NCBI GenBank assembly: GCA_046329575.1
Contig: JAXLUJ010000007.1
Coordinates: 62,001-126,000 of the forward strand
Length of the DNA stretch: 64,000 nt
Reading direction: 5' to 3'
Source of the DNA: UBA1941 sp046329575
Lineage (GTDB): Bacteria > Bacteroidota > Bacteroidia > Chitinophagales > LD1
Positions 53,165 to 62,235 of this stretch are shown here, piece after piece. Every line of letters starts with the position of its first letter. Positions within the stretch are counted from its first letter, which is position 1. A program made the position numbers and the translations under genes. Under the pieces are notes generated by a model that saw nothing but the letters and a program-made list of their open reading frames with translations, made no database searches and was not told the DNA's origin.

Positions 53165-54514
53165 ATGCGTTTTTACGGATGGATGTTGGCTGTGCTGTTC
53201 ACTGCAACTTTGCAGGCACAGCCATTTCACCCTGCGCATCACCGCATTCTATTCATTCTGGATGCCAGCGGCAGTATGGCCGCCAAATGGAATGGCAGCA
53301 CGCGATTTGACATTGCCCGCAACACCTTGTTCGCGCTGGTGGATTCACTGGAAAACACTTCTGATAAACTCCAATTTGGGCTGCGCATTTTTGGTTCTCA
53401 ATTTCCCAAAACGCAAAGAAATTGTACTGACTCCAAACTCTTCATTCCTTTTGCATCGAAAAATGCTGCAGCCTTCAGGAAAACACTATCGCATATTACC
53501 CCGCAGGGCATGACGCCTATTGCTTACAGCATTGCTGAAGGTGCAAAAGATTTTCCGCAGGATACATCGGCACTGAATGCGATCATTTTTATTACTGATG
53601 GCAATGAAAATTGCGACGGCGAACCTTGTGCCGGTGCGGCCATGCTGCTGGAAAAACACATCTCGCTGAAACCTTTTATCATTGGAGTAGATGTGGCTGC
53701 CGAAGCCGAAGCGCATTTTCAATGTATGGGCTCGTTCATCAATACGCGCTCTTCAGGGGAATTGAAAAATGCCGTTGGCGTTATTGTAACACAAACCTTA
53801 AATAACACTTCAGCCCAAATCAACCTCCTTGACCGAAACGAGCAGAATGCGGTTACGAATATCCCTATAAGCCTGGTGAATCGCTTTCATAAAAAAACAG
53901 CAGCGCATTTCATTCACACCCAGCGCGAGCCCGGCATCAGCGATACGCTTTTTCTGGATCCAACAGGCGTGTATGAACTCACGGTTCACAGTTTTCCCGA
54001 AGTGAAGCAAAACGACCTCACCTTATCGGTTGGCAGAAACAATGTGTTTGCTGCGAAAGTGCCATTGGCCGGAATCCGCATCAATACGGCTGTTCAACCC
54101 GGCTTGAAGAGCGATTCCCGGATTTTGATTCGGGCCGACGACCAGCGCTTTCAAATTCAGGAACGGAATAAAACTGCGTTTTATTTGGAAGGTAAATACC
54201 GGATACAAGCCTTAACTACGCCGGTTACAGACACCTCGGTAAATGCTGCCGGCAATTTATTTATTGCGATTCCCGCGCCGGGAACTGTAGTTATTTCTAC
54301 CAAAGAAAAATGCCGCGCCGCAATTATTTTACAAACCGATTCAGGTGATGTACAGGTGCAATTGCTGGAAACTTTTACCGAAGCCGTGAATCTGAAATTG
54401 CAACCCGGAACCTATACCGCTTTGGTGCAACCGCTGCAGAGCACTCGCACCGATCAAACACGAAGTGTTGATTTTTTGGTAGAAGAAAACAAAACACTGG
54501 TACTGGAACCATGA
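53165..54514 (+). CDS. Exported vWA-domain protein, paralogue 1
   Basis: A 449-residue protein with signal peptide (MRFYGWMLAVLFTATLQAQP) and a von Willebrand factor A domain: MIDAS aspartate D33 in ILDASGSM, threonine in GMTPIAY and aspartate in FITDGNE. The C-terminal 250 residues are a beta-rich unrecognised region. A metal-dependent binding role at the cell surface or in the periplasm is inferred. Its stop codon overlaps the start of the paralogue by four bases. Confidence 0.75.
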   Translation: MRFYGWMLAVLFTATLQAQPFHPAHHRILFILDASGSMAAKWNGSTRFDIARNTLFALVDSLENTSDKLQFGLRIFGSQFPKTQRNCTDSKLFIPFASKNAAAFRKTLSHITPQGMTPIAYSIAEGAKDFPQDTSALNAIIFITDGNENCDGEPCAGAAMLLEKHISLKPFIIGVDVAAEAEAHFQCMGSFINTRSSGELKNAVGVIVTQTLNNTSAQINLLDRNEQNAVTNIPISLVNRFHKKTAAHFIHTQREPGISDTLFLDPTGVYELTVHSFPEVKQNDLTLSVGRNNVFAAKVPLAGIRINTAVQPGLKSDSRILIRADDQRFQIQERNKTAFYLEGKYRIQALTTPVTDTSVNAAGNLFIAIPAPGTVVISTKEKCRAAIILQTDSGDVQVQLLETFTEAVNLKLQPGTYTALVQPLQSTRTDQTRSVDFLVEENKTLVLEP

Positions 54515-55887
54515 GCCAACAATTTCTATATAGAAGGCTGAAAGCCTTACTGCTGGCCATGTTTACGGGTGCTGCAATGTTGTTGAACGCTCAGGAAACC
54601 CACATTCTGTTTGTGCTTGACGCCTCGTTCAGCATGAAAAAACATTGGAACAACAGTTCGAAATGGGAAACGGCGGTGAATACTATTGTGCATATTACCG
54701 ACAGCATCAACAAACTACCGAATGTAAAGTGCGGTCTTCGCGCTTTTGGACAGCTTTACGACGAATCAGAACATAATTGCAAGGACACCCGGCTTGAAAT
54801 TCCCATTGGGCGCAACGATGGCGAACGGTTGCTTACGAAATTAAAGACCATTAAGCCGAAAGGCATTACCCCAATTGCATTTGCAATGGAAAAAGCCGCT
54901 GGTGATTTCGGCACCGATGCCGCGCGAAACATATTAATTCTAATTACGGATGGTGAAGAAGCCTGTGATGGCGATATGTGTGCGGTAAGCGCCGCATTGC
55001 AGCAAAAGCATATTGAGTTGAAACCATTTGTGATTGGCTTGCAGCTTAACCCTAAGGCTGAAGCTGCTTTCAACTGTTTTGGTGAATTTGTGAACGTGAA
55101 TACCGAAGGCGAATTTGATGCGCAATTGCAGCGCATGGTGCACGAAGCCATTGCCAAAACCACCATTCAAATTAATTTAACGGATGCTGCCGGCAAGCCG
55201 GTAGAAACGGGTATGCCCATCAGTTTTAGCGATCATCGCACCGGCGTGGTCAAATATCGCTACTTCCATACCATGAATGCGTTAGGAAACCCTGACACCA
55301 TCACCATTTCACCGCTTTTCGATTATGATATCACCGTGCATACCATTCCGGAATTGCGTATTGATAATGTTCATTTAAAGAAGAACGAACACAATGTGGT
55401 AAGCGCTGTGGCTACACAGGGAAATCTTCGCGTATGGCTACCGGATGCAACAAAAAATCAGAATGCTCAAGTGGTGACGGTTTTAGTTCATCGCCGTAAT
55501 GATGCCGCCATTTTATTGAAAACAGAAATTAATCGCTCTTGCCGTCTTCTTACAGGAAGTTATGATGTGGAAGTATTAACCACGCCTGCTGTAGTAGTGC
55601 GTGCCGTTGAAATTTCACCGCAAAAAAATACCGAGATCGAGATCCCGCTTGCCGGCAGTCTGCAATTGCAAAAAAGCGCTGATTTCATTGGTTCGGTTTT
55701 TAGAGAGAGCCCTTCGGGATTGGAGCGTATTGTTGATTTGGAGGCGGGAACCAAACCTCAGCAATGGTGGTTACAGCCCGGCAATTATCGCTTGGTGGCG
55801 CGGCTGCGCACCTCGCGCACTATTCACAGCAGCGTGGAAAAAGAATTCACTATTGCCGCCGGCGGAAGTGTAAGTTTGAAGCTATAA
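54511..55887 (+). CDS. Exported vWA-domain protein, paralogue 2
   Basis: A 458-residue paralogue of the previous gene, translationally coupled by an ATGA overlap. MIDAS: D37-A-S39-F-S41 (VLDASFSM), threonine in KGITPIAF, aspartate in LITDGEE. Conserved cysteines recur in both paralogues (HNCKDTRLEIPIG here, RNCTDSKLFIPFA there; ACDGDMCAV here, NCDGEPCAG there). Both share the C-terminal beta-rich tail. Possibly they assemble as a heterodimer or bind the same ligand. Confidence 0.75.
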   Translation: MSQQFLYRRLKALLLAMFTGAAMLLNAQETHILFVLDASFSMKKHWNNSSKWETAVNTIVHITDSINKLPNVKCGLRAFGQLYDESEHNCKDTRLEIPIGRNDGERLLTKLKTIKPKGITPIAFAMEKAAGDFGTDAARNILILITDGEEACDGDMCAVSAALQQKHIELKPFVIGLQLNPKAEAAFNCFGEFVNVNTEGEFDAQLQRMVHEAIAKTTIQINLTDAAGKPVETGMPISFSDHRTGVVKYRYFHTMNALGNPDTITISPLFDYDITVHTIPELRIDNVHLKKNEHNVVSAVATQGNLRVWLPDATKNQNAQVVTVLVHRRNDAAILLKTEINRSCRLLTGSYDVEVLTTPAVVVRAVEISPQKNTEIEIPLAGSLQLQKSADFIGSVFRESPSGLERIVDLEAGTKPQQWWLQPGNYRLVARLRTSRTIHSSVEKEFTIAAGGSVSLKL

Positions 55888-55920
55888 ATAATTGCTTCTT
55901 CAACAATAAATTCAATTGAT

Positions 55921-56889
55921 ATGCTGGCAGATTTTGTTTCAACGGGAAAGAAAGATACGCGTAGTGGTTTTGGCGCCGGAATGCTGGAGCTGGGCCGCAC
56001 CAACCCAAACGTAGTGGCGCTTTGCGCTGATCTGCTGGGCTCGTTGAAGCTCGATGACTTTGTAAAAGAATTTCCGGAGCGTTTTGTACAGTGCGGTATT
56101 TCAGAGGCCAATATGATAGGAATGGCCGCCGGTCTTACAATTGGCGGTAAAATTCCGTTTGCTACCACCTTTGCCAATTTTGCCACAGGTCGCGTTTATG
56201 ATCAAATCCGGCAGTCGGTGGCCTATAGCGGCAAAAATGTAAAGATTGCGGCCTCGCATGCGGGACTTACGTTGGGTGAAGATGGCGCCACGCACCAGAT
56301 TCTGGAAGATATAGGACTGATGCAGATGCTGCCGGGCATGGTGGTGATTAACCCTTGCGATTATGCGCAAACCAAGGCGGCTACTATTGCTGCTGCCAAT
56401 TATGACGGTCCGGTTTACCTGCGTTTCGGGCGCCCCGCCTGGCCCATGTTCACACCGGCCGATCAGAAATTTGAAATAGGCAAGGCGTTGCTGATGAACG
56501 AAGGGAAGGACGTTACCGTGATTGCTACGGGTCATTTGGTTTGGAAAGCATTGGAAGCCGCCCGTGAACTGGAAGCTGCCGGAGTTTCGGTGGAGCTGAT
56601 CAACATACACACAATAAAACCATTAGATACCGAAGCCATTCTAAAATCAGTGCGCAAAACGGGCTGTGCCGTAGTTTGCGAAGAGCATAACTATATCGGC
56701 GGATTGGGCAGCACGGTGGCCACTGTGCTGGCAAGTGAATGTCCGGTGCCTATGGAACAAGTTGCTGTTAACGATTCTTTTGGCGAAAGCGGCACACCCG
56801 ATCAGTTACTGGCGAAATACGGTTTAGAAACGGTGAATGTGGTGGAGAAGGTGAAGAAAGTGCTTGCGAGAAAAAACACAAGGGGCTAA
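55921..56889 (+). CDS. Transketolase C-terminal subunit
   Basis: A 322-residue protein matching the pyrimidine and C-terminal domains of split transketolase: FVQCGISEANMIGMAAGLTI, PFATTFANFATGRVYDQIRQ, SHAGLTLGEDGATHQILEDI and VEEHNYIGGLGST-like VCEEHNYIGGLG. It needs an N-terminal, thiamine-diphosphate-binding partner, which is not seen within this window. It functions in the pentose phosphate pathway or a related two-carbon transfer. Confidence 0.88.
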   Translation: MLADFVSTGKKDTRSGFGAGMLELGRTNPNVVALCADLLGSLKLDDFVKEFPERFVQCGISEANMIGMAAGLTIGGKIPFATTFANFATGRVYDQIRQSVAYSGKNVKIAASHAGLTLGEDGATHQILEDIGLMQMLPGMVVINPCDYAQTKAATIAAANYDGPVYLRFGRPAWPMFTPADQKFEIGKALLMNEGKDVTVIATGHLVWKALEAARELEAAGVSVELINIHTIKPLDTEAILKSVRKTGCAVVCEEHNYIGGLGSTVATVLASECPVPMEQVAVNDSFGESGTPDQLLAKYGLETVNVVEKVKKVLARKNTRG

Positions 56890-56926
56890 ACTTTTAACGA
56901 TTAAGCAGGTCTTTTAAAGTGTAATT

Positions 56927-57490
56927 ATGACCGATTCGGAAATTTTAGACCTTTTCCACAGCCCAACCGGCCGCGAAAAAGCTTTTAAACTATTGGTAGA
57001 AAAATACCAGCAGAAAGTGTACTGGCACATCCGTAGGATCGTGCTGGAGCATGAACACGCCAATGATGTGATGCAGAATACTTTTGTGAAAGTGTGGAAA
57101 GGCCTGGAAAACTTCAGAGCCGAATCGCAACTTTTCATCTGGATGTATCGCATTGCCACTAACGAAGCGCTGAACTTCCTGAATACCCATAAAAAGCACC
57201 AACATATTTCGTTCGACGGGCCTGAGGATGATGACGAAACGTCTTATTCTCCATCAAACTACATTAAGGCGGAAACTGAAAACATTGATTCCGAAAAGCT
57301 ACTCTCGCGCCTGAAGGCGGCCATCGAATCGCTGCCTGAAAAACAACGCATTGTTTTTAACCTGCGCTATTACGATGAGATGCCTTACGAACAAATGAGC
57401 GAGGTGCTGAACACCAGTGTTGGCGCGCTGAAAGCCAGTTATTTCCACGCGGCTCAGAAAATTGAGAAATTTTTACTGGCGGCCGATTAA
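56927..57490 (+). CDS. ECF sigma factor
   Basis: A 187-residue sigma-70 family factor: region 2 with QQKVYWHIRRIVLEHEHAND and FVKVWKGLENF, a linker, and region 4 with IESLPEKQRIVFNLRYYDEM and LNTSVGALKASYFHAAQKIE. It directs RNA polymerase to envelope-stress or similar promoters. It starts an operon with a membrane protein that has one helix (a candidate anti-sigma factor) and a Spy-like protein. Confidence 0.9.
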   Translation: MTDSEILDLFHSPTGREKAFKLLVEKYQQKVYWHIRRIVLEHEHANDVMQNTFVKVWKGLENFRAESQLFIWMYRIATNEALNFLNTHKKHQHISFDGPEDDDETSYSPSNYIKAETENIDSEKLLSRLKAAIESLPEKQRIVFNLRYYDEMPYEQMSEVLNTSVGALKASYFHAAQKIEKFLLAAD

Positions 57491-57533
57491 ACCTTCTCGT
57501 CTAAATCGCATCTTACGAACACCGAAAGGTTTT

Positions 57534-58289
57534 ATGGAACACAGCACTCACATACGGCAGGAATTGGAGCAGATCAGCAAACTGCTGGCTTCCATCGAAA
57601 AGAAAAATTTCTATTCGGTGCCGGATGGCTATTTTGAAAGAAACGCTGAAACTTTACAAAATATTGCGGCGATAGAAACAAGAGCTGCTTTGCCTGACGT
57701 TAAAGCTATGTACGCTGTTCCTGAGGGCTATTTCGCAGGATTTTCAGAATTGCTTCTACAAAAAATAAGGAAGGAAGAAGCAGCTAATGAATTAGAACAT
57801 TTTGCGTTGTTAGCTACTCTTGAAAAGAGGAATTTTTATGCTGTTCCGAATGGTTATTTTGAAGGGTTTTACGCCAGGTTACAGCAGCGCATACTGCTAC
57901 AGGAACGCCGCCACCGGCCTTCGTTGCTAAAGCGTTGGAATCAAAATTTGAATACCGTTTTAGATCGCATCGAAGCGGTGATTTTCAAACCGGCTACAGC
58001 CTGGGTTACTGCATCTTTACTGGGCGTGGCAATGATTACCAGTGTATTTTTCTACGGAACGCCTGAAATAAGCGCTACGGCTGAATTAGAAAGTTTGAGC
58101 GAACAGGAAATTTCGCAATACATCGCAATGAACAGCGATGAATTTGATGAAGAACATCTGATTACCAGAAACACCAATGCTATTGATGTGGTAGGTGGTT
58201 TTGAAAACAACGACGACACTAATGCCCGTCTGGAAAACTATATCATCCGCGAAACCGATGCGGAAACCATTAAAGAAATACTGGATTAA
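57534..58289 (+). CDS. Membrane protein with three Y-x-VP-x-GYF repeats, candidate anti-sigma factor
   Basis: Start at 57534 (MEHSTHIRQELEQISK). The 251-residue protein has three near-copies of a short repeat: NFYSVPDGYFERN, AMYAVPEGYFAGF and NFYAVPNGYFEGF, each preceded by a helix and followed by one, in the N-terminal, likely cytoplasmic half. One membrane helix follows (about residues 152-172, WVTASLLGVAMITSVFF), then an acidic periplasmic tail. Position after the ECF sigma gene suggests an anti-sigma factor that binds it through the repeats. No zinc motif is seen. Confidence 0.6.
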   Translation: MEHSTHIRQELEQISKLLASIEKKNFYSVPDGYFERNAETLQNIAAIETRAALPDVKAMYAVPEGYFAGFSELLLQKIRKEEAANELEHFALLATLEKRNFYAVPNGYFEGFYARLQQRILLQERRHRPSLLKRWNQNLNTVLDRIEAVIFKPATAWVTASLLGVAMITSVFFYGTPEISATAELESLSEQEISQYIAMNSDEFDEEHLITRNTNAIDVVGGFENNDDTNARLENYIIRETDAETIKEILD

Positions 58290-58294
58290 TAAAA

Positions 58295-58741
58295 ATGAAA
58301 TTTGAAGTTATGAAACGCTTGATAACCACTTTGATTTTTGCGGGAACGCTACTTACGCTTTCCGCGCAAACGCCCGCCCCGGCTACTGATCAGCAGGGCA
58401 ACCGCCACGAAAAAATCGAAGCGATGCGCGTAGCCTACATCACGAATCGCCTGCAACTAACGCCTGAAGAAGCCCAACGGTTCTGGCCGGTTTACAATCA
58501 GTTTCACAATGAATTGAAACAACTTCGCCGCAATTTTAAAGCCGATGACGGCGGCATGACGGCTGATGAACAATTGGAATTCGACCAAAAGAAGCTGGAC
58601 CTGCGCAAACGCTACAAGCCACAATATGAAGCGGCTATTGGCAAAGAAAAAGTGAATTTGTTGATGACGGCCGAAGAAGATTTTAAGCGCGAACTGATGC
58701 GGGTGTTGCGTGAACGCCGCGAAGGCGGACCGCGCCGCTAA
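58295..58741 (+). CDS. Spy/CpxP-like periplasmic protein
   Basis: A 148-residue protein. A later ATG at 58310 starts directly at a signal peptide (MKRLITTLIFAGTLLTLSAQ). The mature part is helical with RVAYITNRLQLTPEEAQRFW and YKPQYEAAIGKEKVNLLMTA, resembling LTxxQ proteins such as Spy and CpxP, chaperone-like stress proteins. It ends the sigma/membrane-regulator operon, an arrangement for envelope-stress response. Its last codon overlaps the convergent pseudouridine synthase. Confidence 0.65.
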   Translation: MKFEVMKRLITTLIFAGTLLTLSAQTPAPATDQQGNRHEKIEAMRVAYITNRLQLTPEEAQRFWPVYNQFHNELKQLRRNFKADDGGMTADEQLEFDQKKLDLRKRYKPQYEAAIGKEKVNLLMTAEEDFKRELMRVLRERREGGPRR

Positions 58742-59421
58742 AGCATGGCCGCGAATTTTTGCCACCAATCATTTACCGGCACAGCAGCCTTTATTTCCAC
58801 CCGATTGCCTCTGGCGGGGTGTTTGAACTCAAGGGTATGGGCGTGTAGTCCAATTGCACCCGGGGCAAAGGAAACCGATGAGCCATATTTTTCATCGCCT
58901 ATAATCGGACAACCTATAAACGCCAGTTGCGCACGAATCTGATGGTATTTCCCGGAATGCAAATGAACGTCTAATAAGGTTGTTGCTCCTACAGTGGCCT
59001 TTACTTCATAATCAAGTTCCACCGGTTTGGCATCGGGAAATGGATTGGCTTTTACCACACTACACCATTCGCGTTGATTTTTCCAAAGCCAGTGCTGTAA
59101 TTTGCCTTTTGGTTGTGGCGGTGCGTTCATCACTAAGGCGAAATAGTGTTTTTCTACATTGCGGGTGCGGAAATCGTGGCTCCATTTTTTTACGATGGAA
59201 GGCTTGAAGGCTAATGCCAATGCGCCGCTCACGGGTCTATCGAGCCGGTGAATATTTTGCAAAAAGAAATTTTTGTGTTGCGCGGCGTTCCATTCCTTTT
59301 TCAACTCCTGCATTACCGATGGATGGCCGTACTGATCGTCTTCCACCATCAATCCGCAGGGTTTGTTTACTACGGCTATGAAGGCATCGCGATAGAGCGT
59401 TTCGATTTGCATGTGATTCAA
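58738..59421 (-). CDS. RluA-family pseudouridine synthase
   Basis: A 227-residue enzyme with the RluA catalytic motif HRLDRPVSGAL (catalytic aspartate after L), plus FIAVVNKPCGLMVED and YHQIRAQLAFIGCPIIGDEKY. It isomerises uridine to pseudouridine in rRNA or tRNA; the substrate site is not evident. Two starts are possible (59421 or 59412, MQIETLYRDAF). It ends with a four-base overlap with the convergent Spy-like gene. Confidence 0.85.
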   Translation of the reverse strand: MNHMQIETLYRDAFIAVVNKPCGLMVEDDQYGHPSVMQELKKEWNAAQHKNFFLQNIHRLDRPVSGALALAFKPSIVKKWSHDFRTRNVEKHYFALVMNAPPQPKGKLQHWLWKNQREWCSVVKANPFPDAKPVELDYEVKATVGATTLLDVHLHSGKYHQIRAQLAFIGCPIIGDEKYGSSVSFAPGAIGLHAHTLEFKHPARGNRVEIKAAVPVNDWWQKFAAML

Positions 59422-60014
59422 AGATCAGCAATTTACATGTACAATTTACAATGTACGATGAACAATTGCGGAACGATTTGGTGATTAAATTTAAGGCGGT
59501 GTGGCAGGTTTTTAAGAAGCGAGGAGCGGAGAAATTACGAATTACGAATGAAGAATTAAGAAGTTGGGATGAAGAATTCAAGATTGGATGTATGTTCTTC
59601 CATCGTAGGTTTGTAAGGCAAACGCATATTATTACGACCAACCTCGTTTTTCGTAATTCGTAATTTGAAATGGCGTTGTTGCATGAATAATTCAGATGTG
59701 CCAAGGAATAGCGTTGCCTCAAAAGGTGATGAAATATTTAAATGGACCGGTGTATGTTGTTCAAAATGAGAAAGGCTCTATATTTTGGCAAACCGCGGTA
59801 GGGATGGTAGCGGAAAGCCCGGAAGCCGCGCCACTGCTGCATTTCAAGGATCACAAACGTTAGGCCGCGGCTGAGGACTTGCAGCGAACAGCCCGGCATC
59901 CGCAAAAATAAAAATCCTGATTAGACGATATTTTCATGCAACAACGCCATTTGAAAATCGCAATTCGCCCTGAAGGGATACAAAAAAGGCCTGCCGAAGC
60001 AAGCCTTGTTTTAG
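59422..60014. repeat. Gene-free stretch with dispersed repeats
   Basis: Bases 59791-59915 are the reverse complement of the element at 36585-36713 (CGCGGTAGGGATGGTAGCGG, GCCGCGGCTGAGGACTTGCA, GAACAGCCCGGCATCCGC). AT-rich TTCGTAATTCGTAATTT palindromes lie at about 59535-59548 and 59648-59665. No gene is supported before the tRNA. Confidence 0.65.
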
Positions 60015-60087
<73 letters not shown>

Positions 60088-60136
60088 ATATTGGGCTGCA
60101 AAGATACGCTTTTATTCGGTTAATCAAACTTTATTC

Positions 60137-61051
60137 CTAAACCACTACTTTGACTACTTGTTCCAATAGTTCCACTTCAAATGGGCCTGCGCCTAAAAGA
60201 TCGCCATCGCTTTCCATAAAAGCTTCGCCTTCCAGCACCTCTACTTTCAACTTTTTGGTATAATGCGTACTTACTTTATCGATTTCAGTATAACTGCCAT
60301 CATACAACTTTGGTAAATGGCGGAACACTTCGGTGAGGTGGAGGTCCTTAACTACACTCACATAAATGTGCGTGCCGTTCAAACTGGCTCCGGGCGTGAG
60401 TTTCATGCCCCCACCGCCGTATTTTCCGATGCCGGCAAGCGCCATATAGCATTTGGTTTCAATTACAGCATCATCTACTGTAATACGCAGCACCGGTTTT
60501 TTATAGCTGAACAAGCATTTTGACATGCCCAGCAAATAGGCAATTTGGCCGTAGCTCTTCAGGCTGGTGGTGTTGGCCACCACATAAGCATCAAAGCCTA
60601 CTCCGGCAAAACTGTGGAAATAGGTGATATGCCGCTGTCCGTTAATGGTGGAAGTAGCTTTGCCGGCATTTTGCACCATAGTGCGGCCTTCTTTGATTAG
60701 CGCCACGGCCTGCCGGATGGGCTTAGGAACGCCGCTGCTGCGAATCCAGTCGTTGCCGGTTCCAAGCGAAACTACGGCAATGGTTACATCGGTTGAAGGC
60801 ACTTCGGTTTGTTTCAGCAGGCCGTTTACCAAATCGTGAAAGTTACCATCGCCGCCCACGCTGATGAAGCGGCGGTAGCCGTTCGTAATTTCATCCATTA
60901 TTACCGAATCGCCATGATGTGATGCATCGGTGAAACGAAACGAAAAGGGAATGCCCTGGAGGCGCAATTCCTGCGCTATAGCCGGCCAATGCTTGCTTGC
61001 CTTGCCAAAACCCGAAACCGGATTAATGATAGCCATCCATTCTTCTGACAT
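60137..61051 (-). CDS. Diacylglycerol/sphingosine kinase-like (YegS/BmrU) protein
   Basis: A 304-residue cytoplasmic lipid-kinase-like protein: WMAIINPVSGFGKASKHWPA (phosphate loop), FISVGGDGNFHDLVNGLL, where the usual GGDGT has N, and VVSLGTGNDWIRSSGVPK. Members phosphorylate diacylglycerol or ceramide-like lipids using ATP. Bacteroidota make sphingolipids, which may be relevant, but the substrate is not determined. It lies between the tRNA and Ppx/GppA gene, divergent from the latter. Confidence 0.82.
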   Translation of the reverse strand: MSEEWMAIINPVSGFGKASKHWPAIAQELRLQGIPFSFRFTDASHHGDSVIMDEITNGYRRFISVGGDGNFHDLVNGLLKQTEVPSTDVTIAVVSLGTGNDWIRSSGVPKPIRQAVALIKEGRTMVQNAGKATSTINGQRHITYFHSFAGVGFDAYVVANTTSLKSYGQIAYLLGMSKCLFSYKKPVLRITVDDAVIETKCYMALAGIGKYGGGGMKLTPGASLNGTHIYVSVVKDLHLTEVFRHLPKLYDGSYTEIDKVSTHYTKKLKVEVLEGEAFMESDGDLLGAGPFEVELLEQVVKVVV

Positions 61052-61169
61052 CGTGGGGAAAAGTATGTTTTGGTTTTCAGTTTAACTTATGAGTTTTGAC
61101 ATACCAAAAACGAACGATTTTTCGCAACCGGCACATCGTCAACTGCTAACATAAAATTAATAGCCAAGG

Positions 61170-62072
61170 GTGGAGATAAAAAAATTTGCAGCCATTGATA
61201 TTGGATCCAACTCGGTGCGTTTGCTGATAGAGCATGTTATAGAAACGCCCAAGGAAGTTCTATTTAAAAAGAACTCGCTGATACGCGTACCGGTGCGCCT
61301 GGGCACAGGAGCGTTCATCGATGAATCGATTCCGGAAAAAACGGTGAAAAAGTTGGTAGAAGCCATGATTGCCTTCCGGTATTTGATGCAGATTAATGAA
61401 GTGTTGTATTACAAAGGATGTGCTACTTCGGCCATGCGCGAGGCGCGGAATGGGCAGGCCATTGTAAAGCGGATCAAAAAAGAAGCCGGCGTAGATATCG
61501 AAATCATTTCAGGCAATAGCGAAGCCAATATGATTTTTTCAAGTCAGAATTCTTTTGCTCAAAAAACAGCGGGAAACTGTTTGTTTATTGATGTTGGCGG
61601 CGGCAGCACCGAAATTACGGTGTTCCACAATCAAAAAGCGGTGGCGGCAAAATCATTTGATATTGGAACCATTCGATTGTTGAACAAACAAGTGAGCAAA
61701 GAGAAGTGGAAAACGATGCGCGACTGGCTTAAAAAGGAAACCAAAGGAATCAAGAACTTTGGGTTGGTAGGTTCCGGTGGAAACATCAACAGGTTGTTCA
61801 AAATGGCCGAGATCAAACAAGGCAAGCCCATGACGCTTGATGTTTTGAAACTGATGGTGAGCGAATTGAAAAAATATTCGGTAGATGACCGGATGAAGTT
61901 GTTCGATCTGAACCCCGACCGGGCTGATGTGATTGTTCCTGCAGGGGAGATTTTTATTCAGTTGATGGATTGGCTGGGAGGTTCCAAAATCTTTGTTCCG
62001 AAGATTGGCTTGAGTGACGGGTTAGTGCGGGAAGCGTATTACGAGTACAAGGCAGGAAAGCGCAAATCTTAG
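61170..62072 (+). CDS. Ppx/GppA phosphatase family protein
   Basis: Uses a GTG start at 61170 (MEIKKFAAIDIGSNSVRLLI). The 300-residue protein has the actin-like phosphate-binding motifs AIDIGSNSVRLLI, LFIDVGGGSTEITVF and LVGSGGNINRLF, and ends with VPKIGLSDGLVREAYYEY. This is the short, N-terminal-only form of the exopolyphosphatase/guanosine pentaphosphate phosphatase family. The substrate may be polyphosphate or pppGpp. Confidence 0.88.
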   Translation: MEIKKFAAIDIGSNSVRLLIEHVIETPKEVLFKKNSLIRVPVRLGTGAFIDESIPEKTVKKLVEAMIAFRYLMQINEVLYYKGCATSAMREARNGQAIVKRIKKEAGVDIEIISGNSEANMIFSSQNSFAQKTAGNCLFIDVGGGSTEITVFHNQKAVAAKSFDIGTIRLLNKQVSKEKWKTMRDWLKKETKGIKNFGLVGSGGNINRLFKMAEIKQGKPMTLDVLKLMVSELKKYSVDDRMKLFDLNPDRADVIVPAGEIFIQLMDWLGGSKIFVPKIGLSDGLVREAYYEYKAGKRKS

Positions 62073-62235
62073 TTCCTTATTAAGCGCAGAAATCCAATAA
62101 CGATGTTTTCCTACTACTCGCTCTGCGACCTTTGCGAGGGCTTTGTGTTATTGGGATTTGATCTTTTGCCGATTTGAAAATTTGGAATCAGCAGGGTAGA
62201 ATTTTCAGGGATTGTTATTGTAGTTAGAAATTGTT

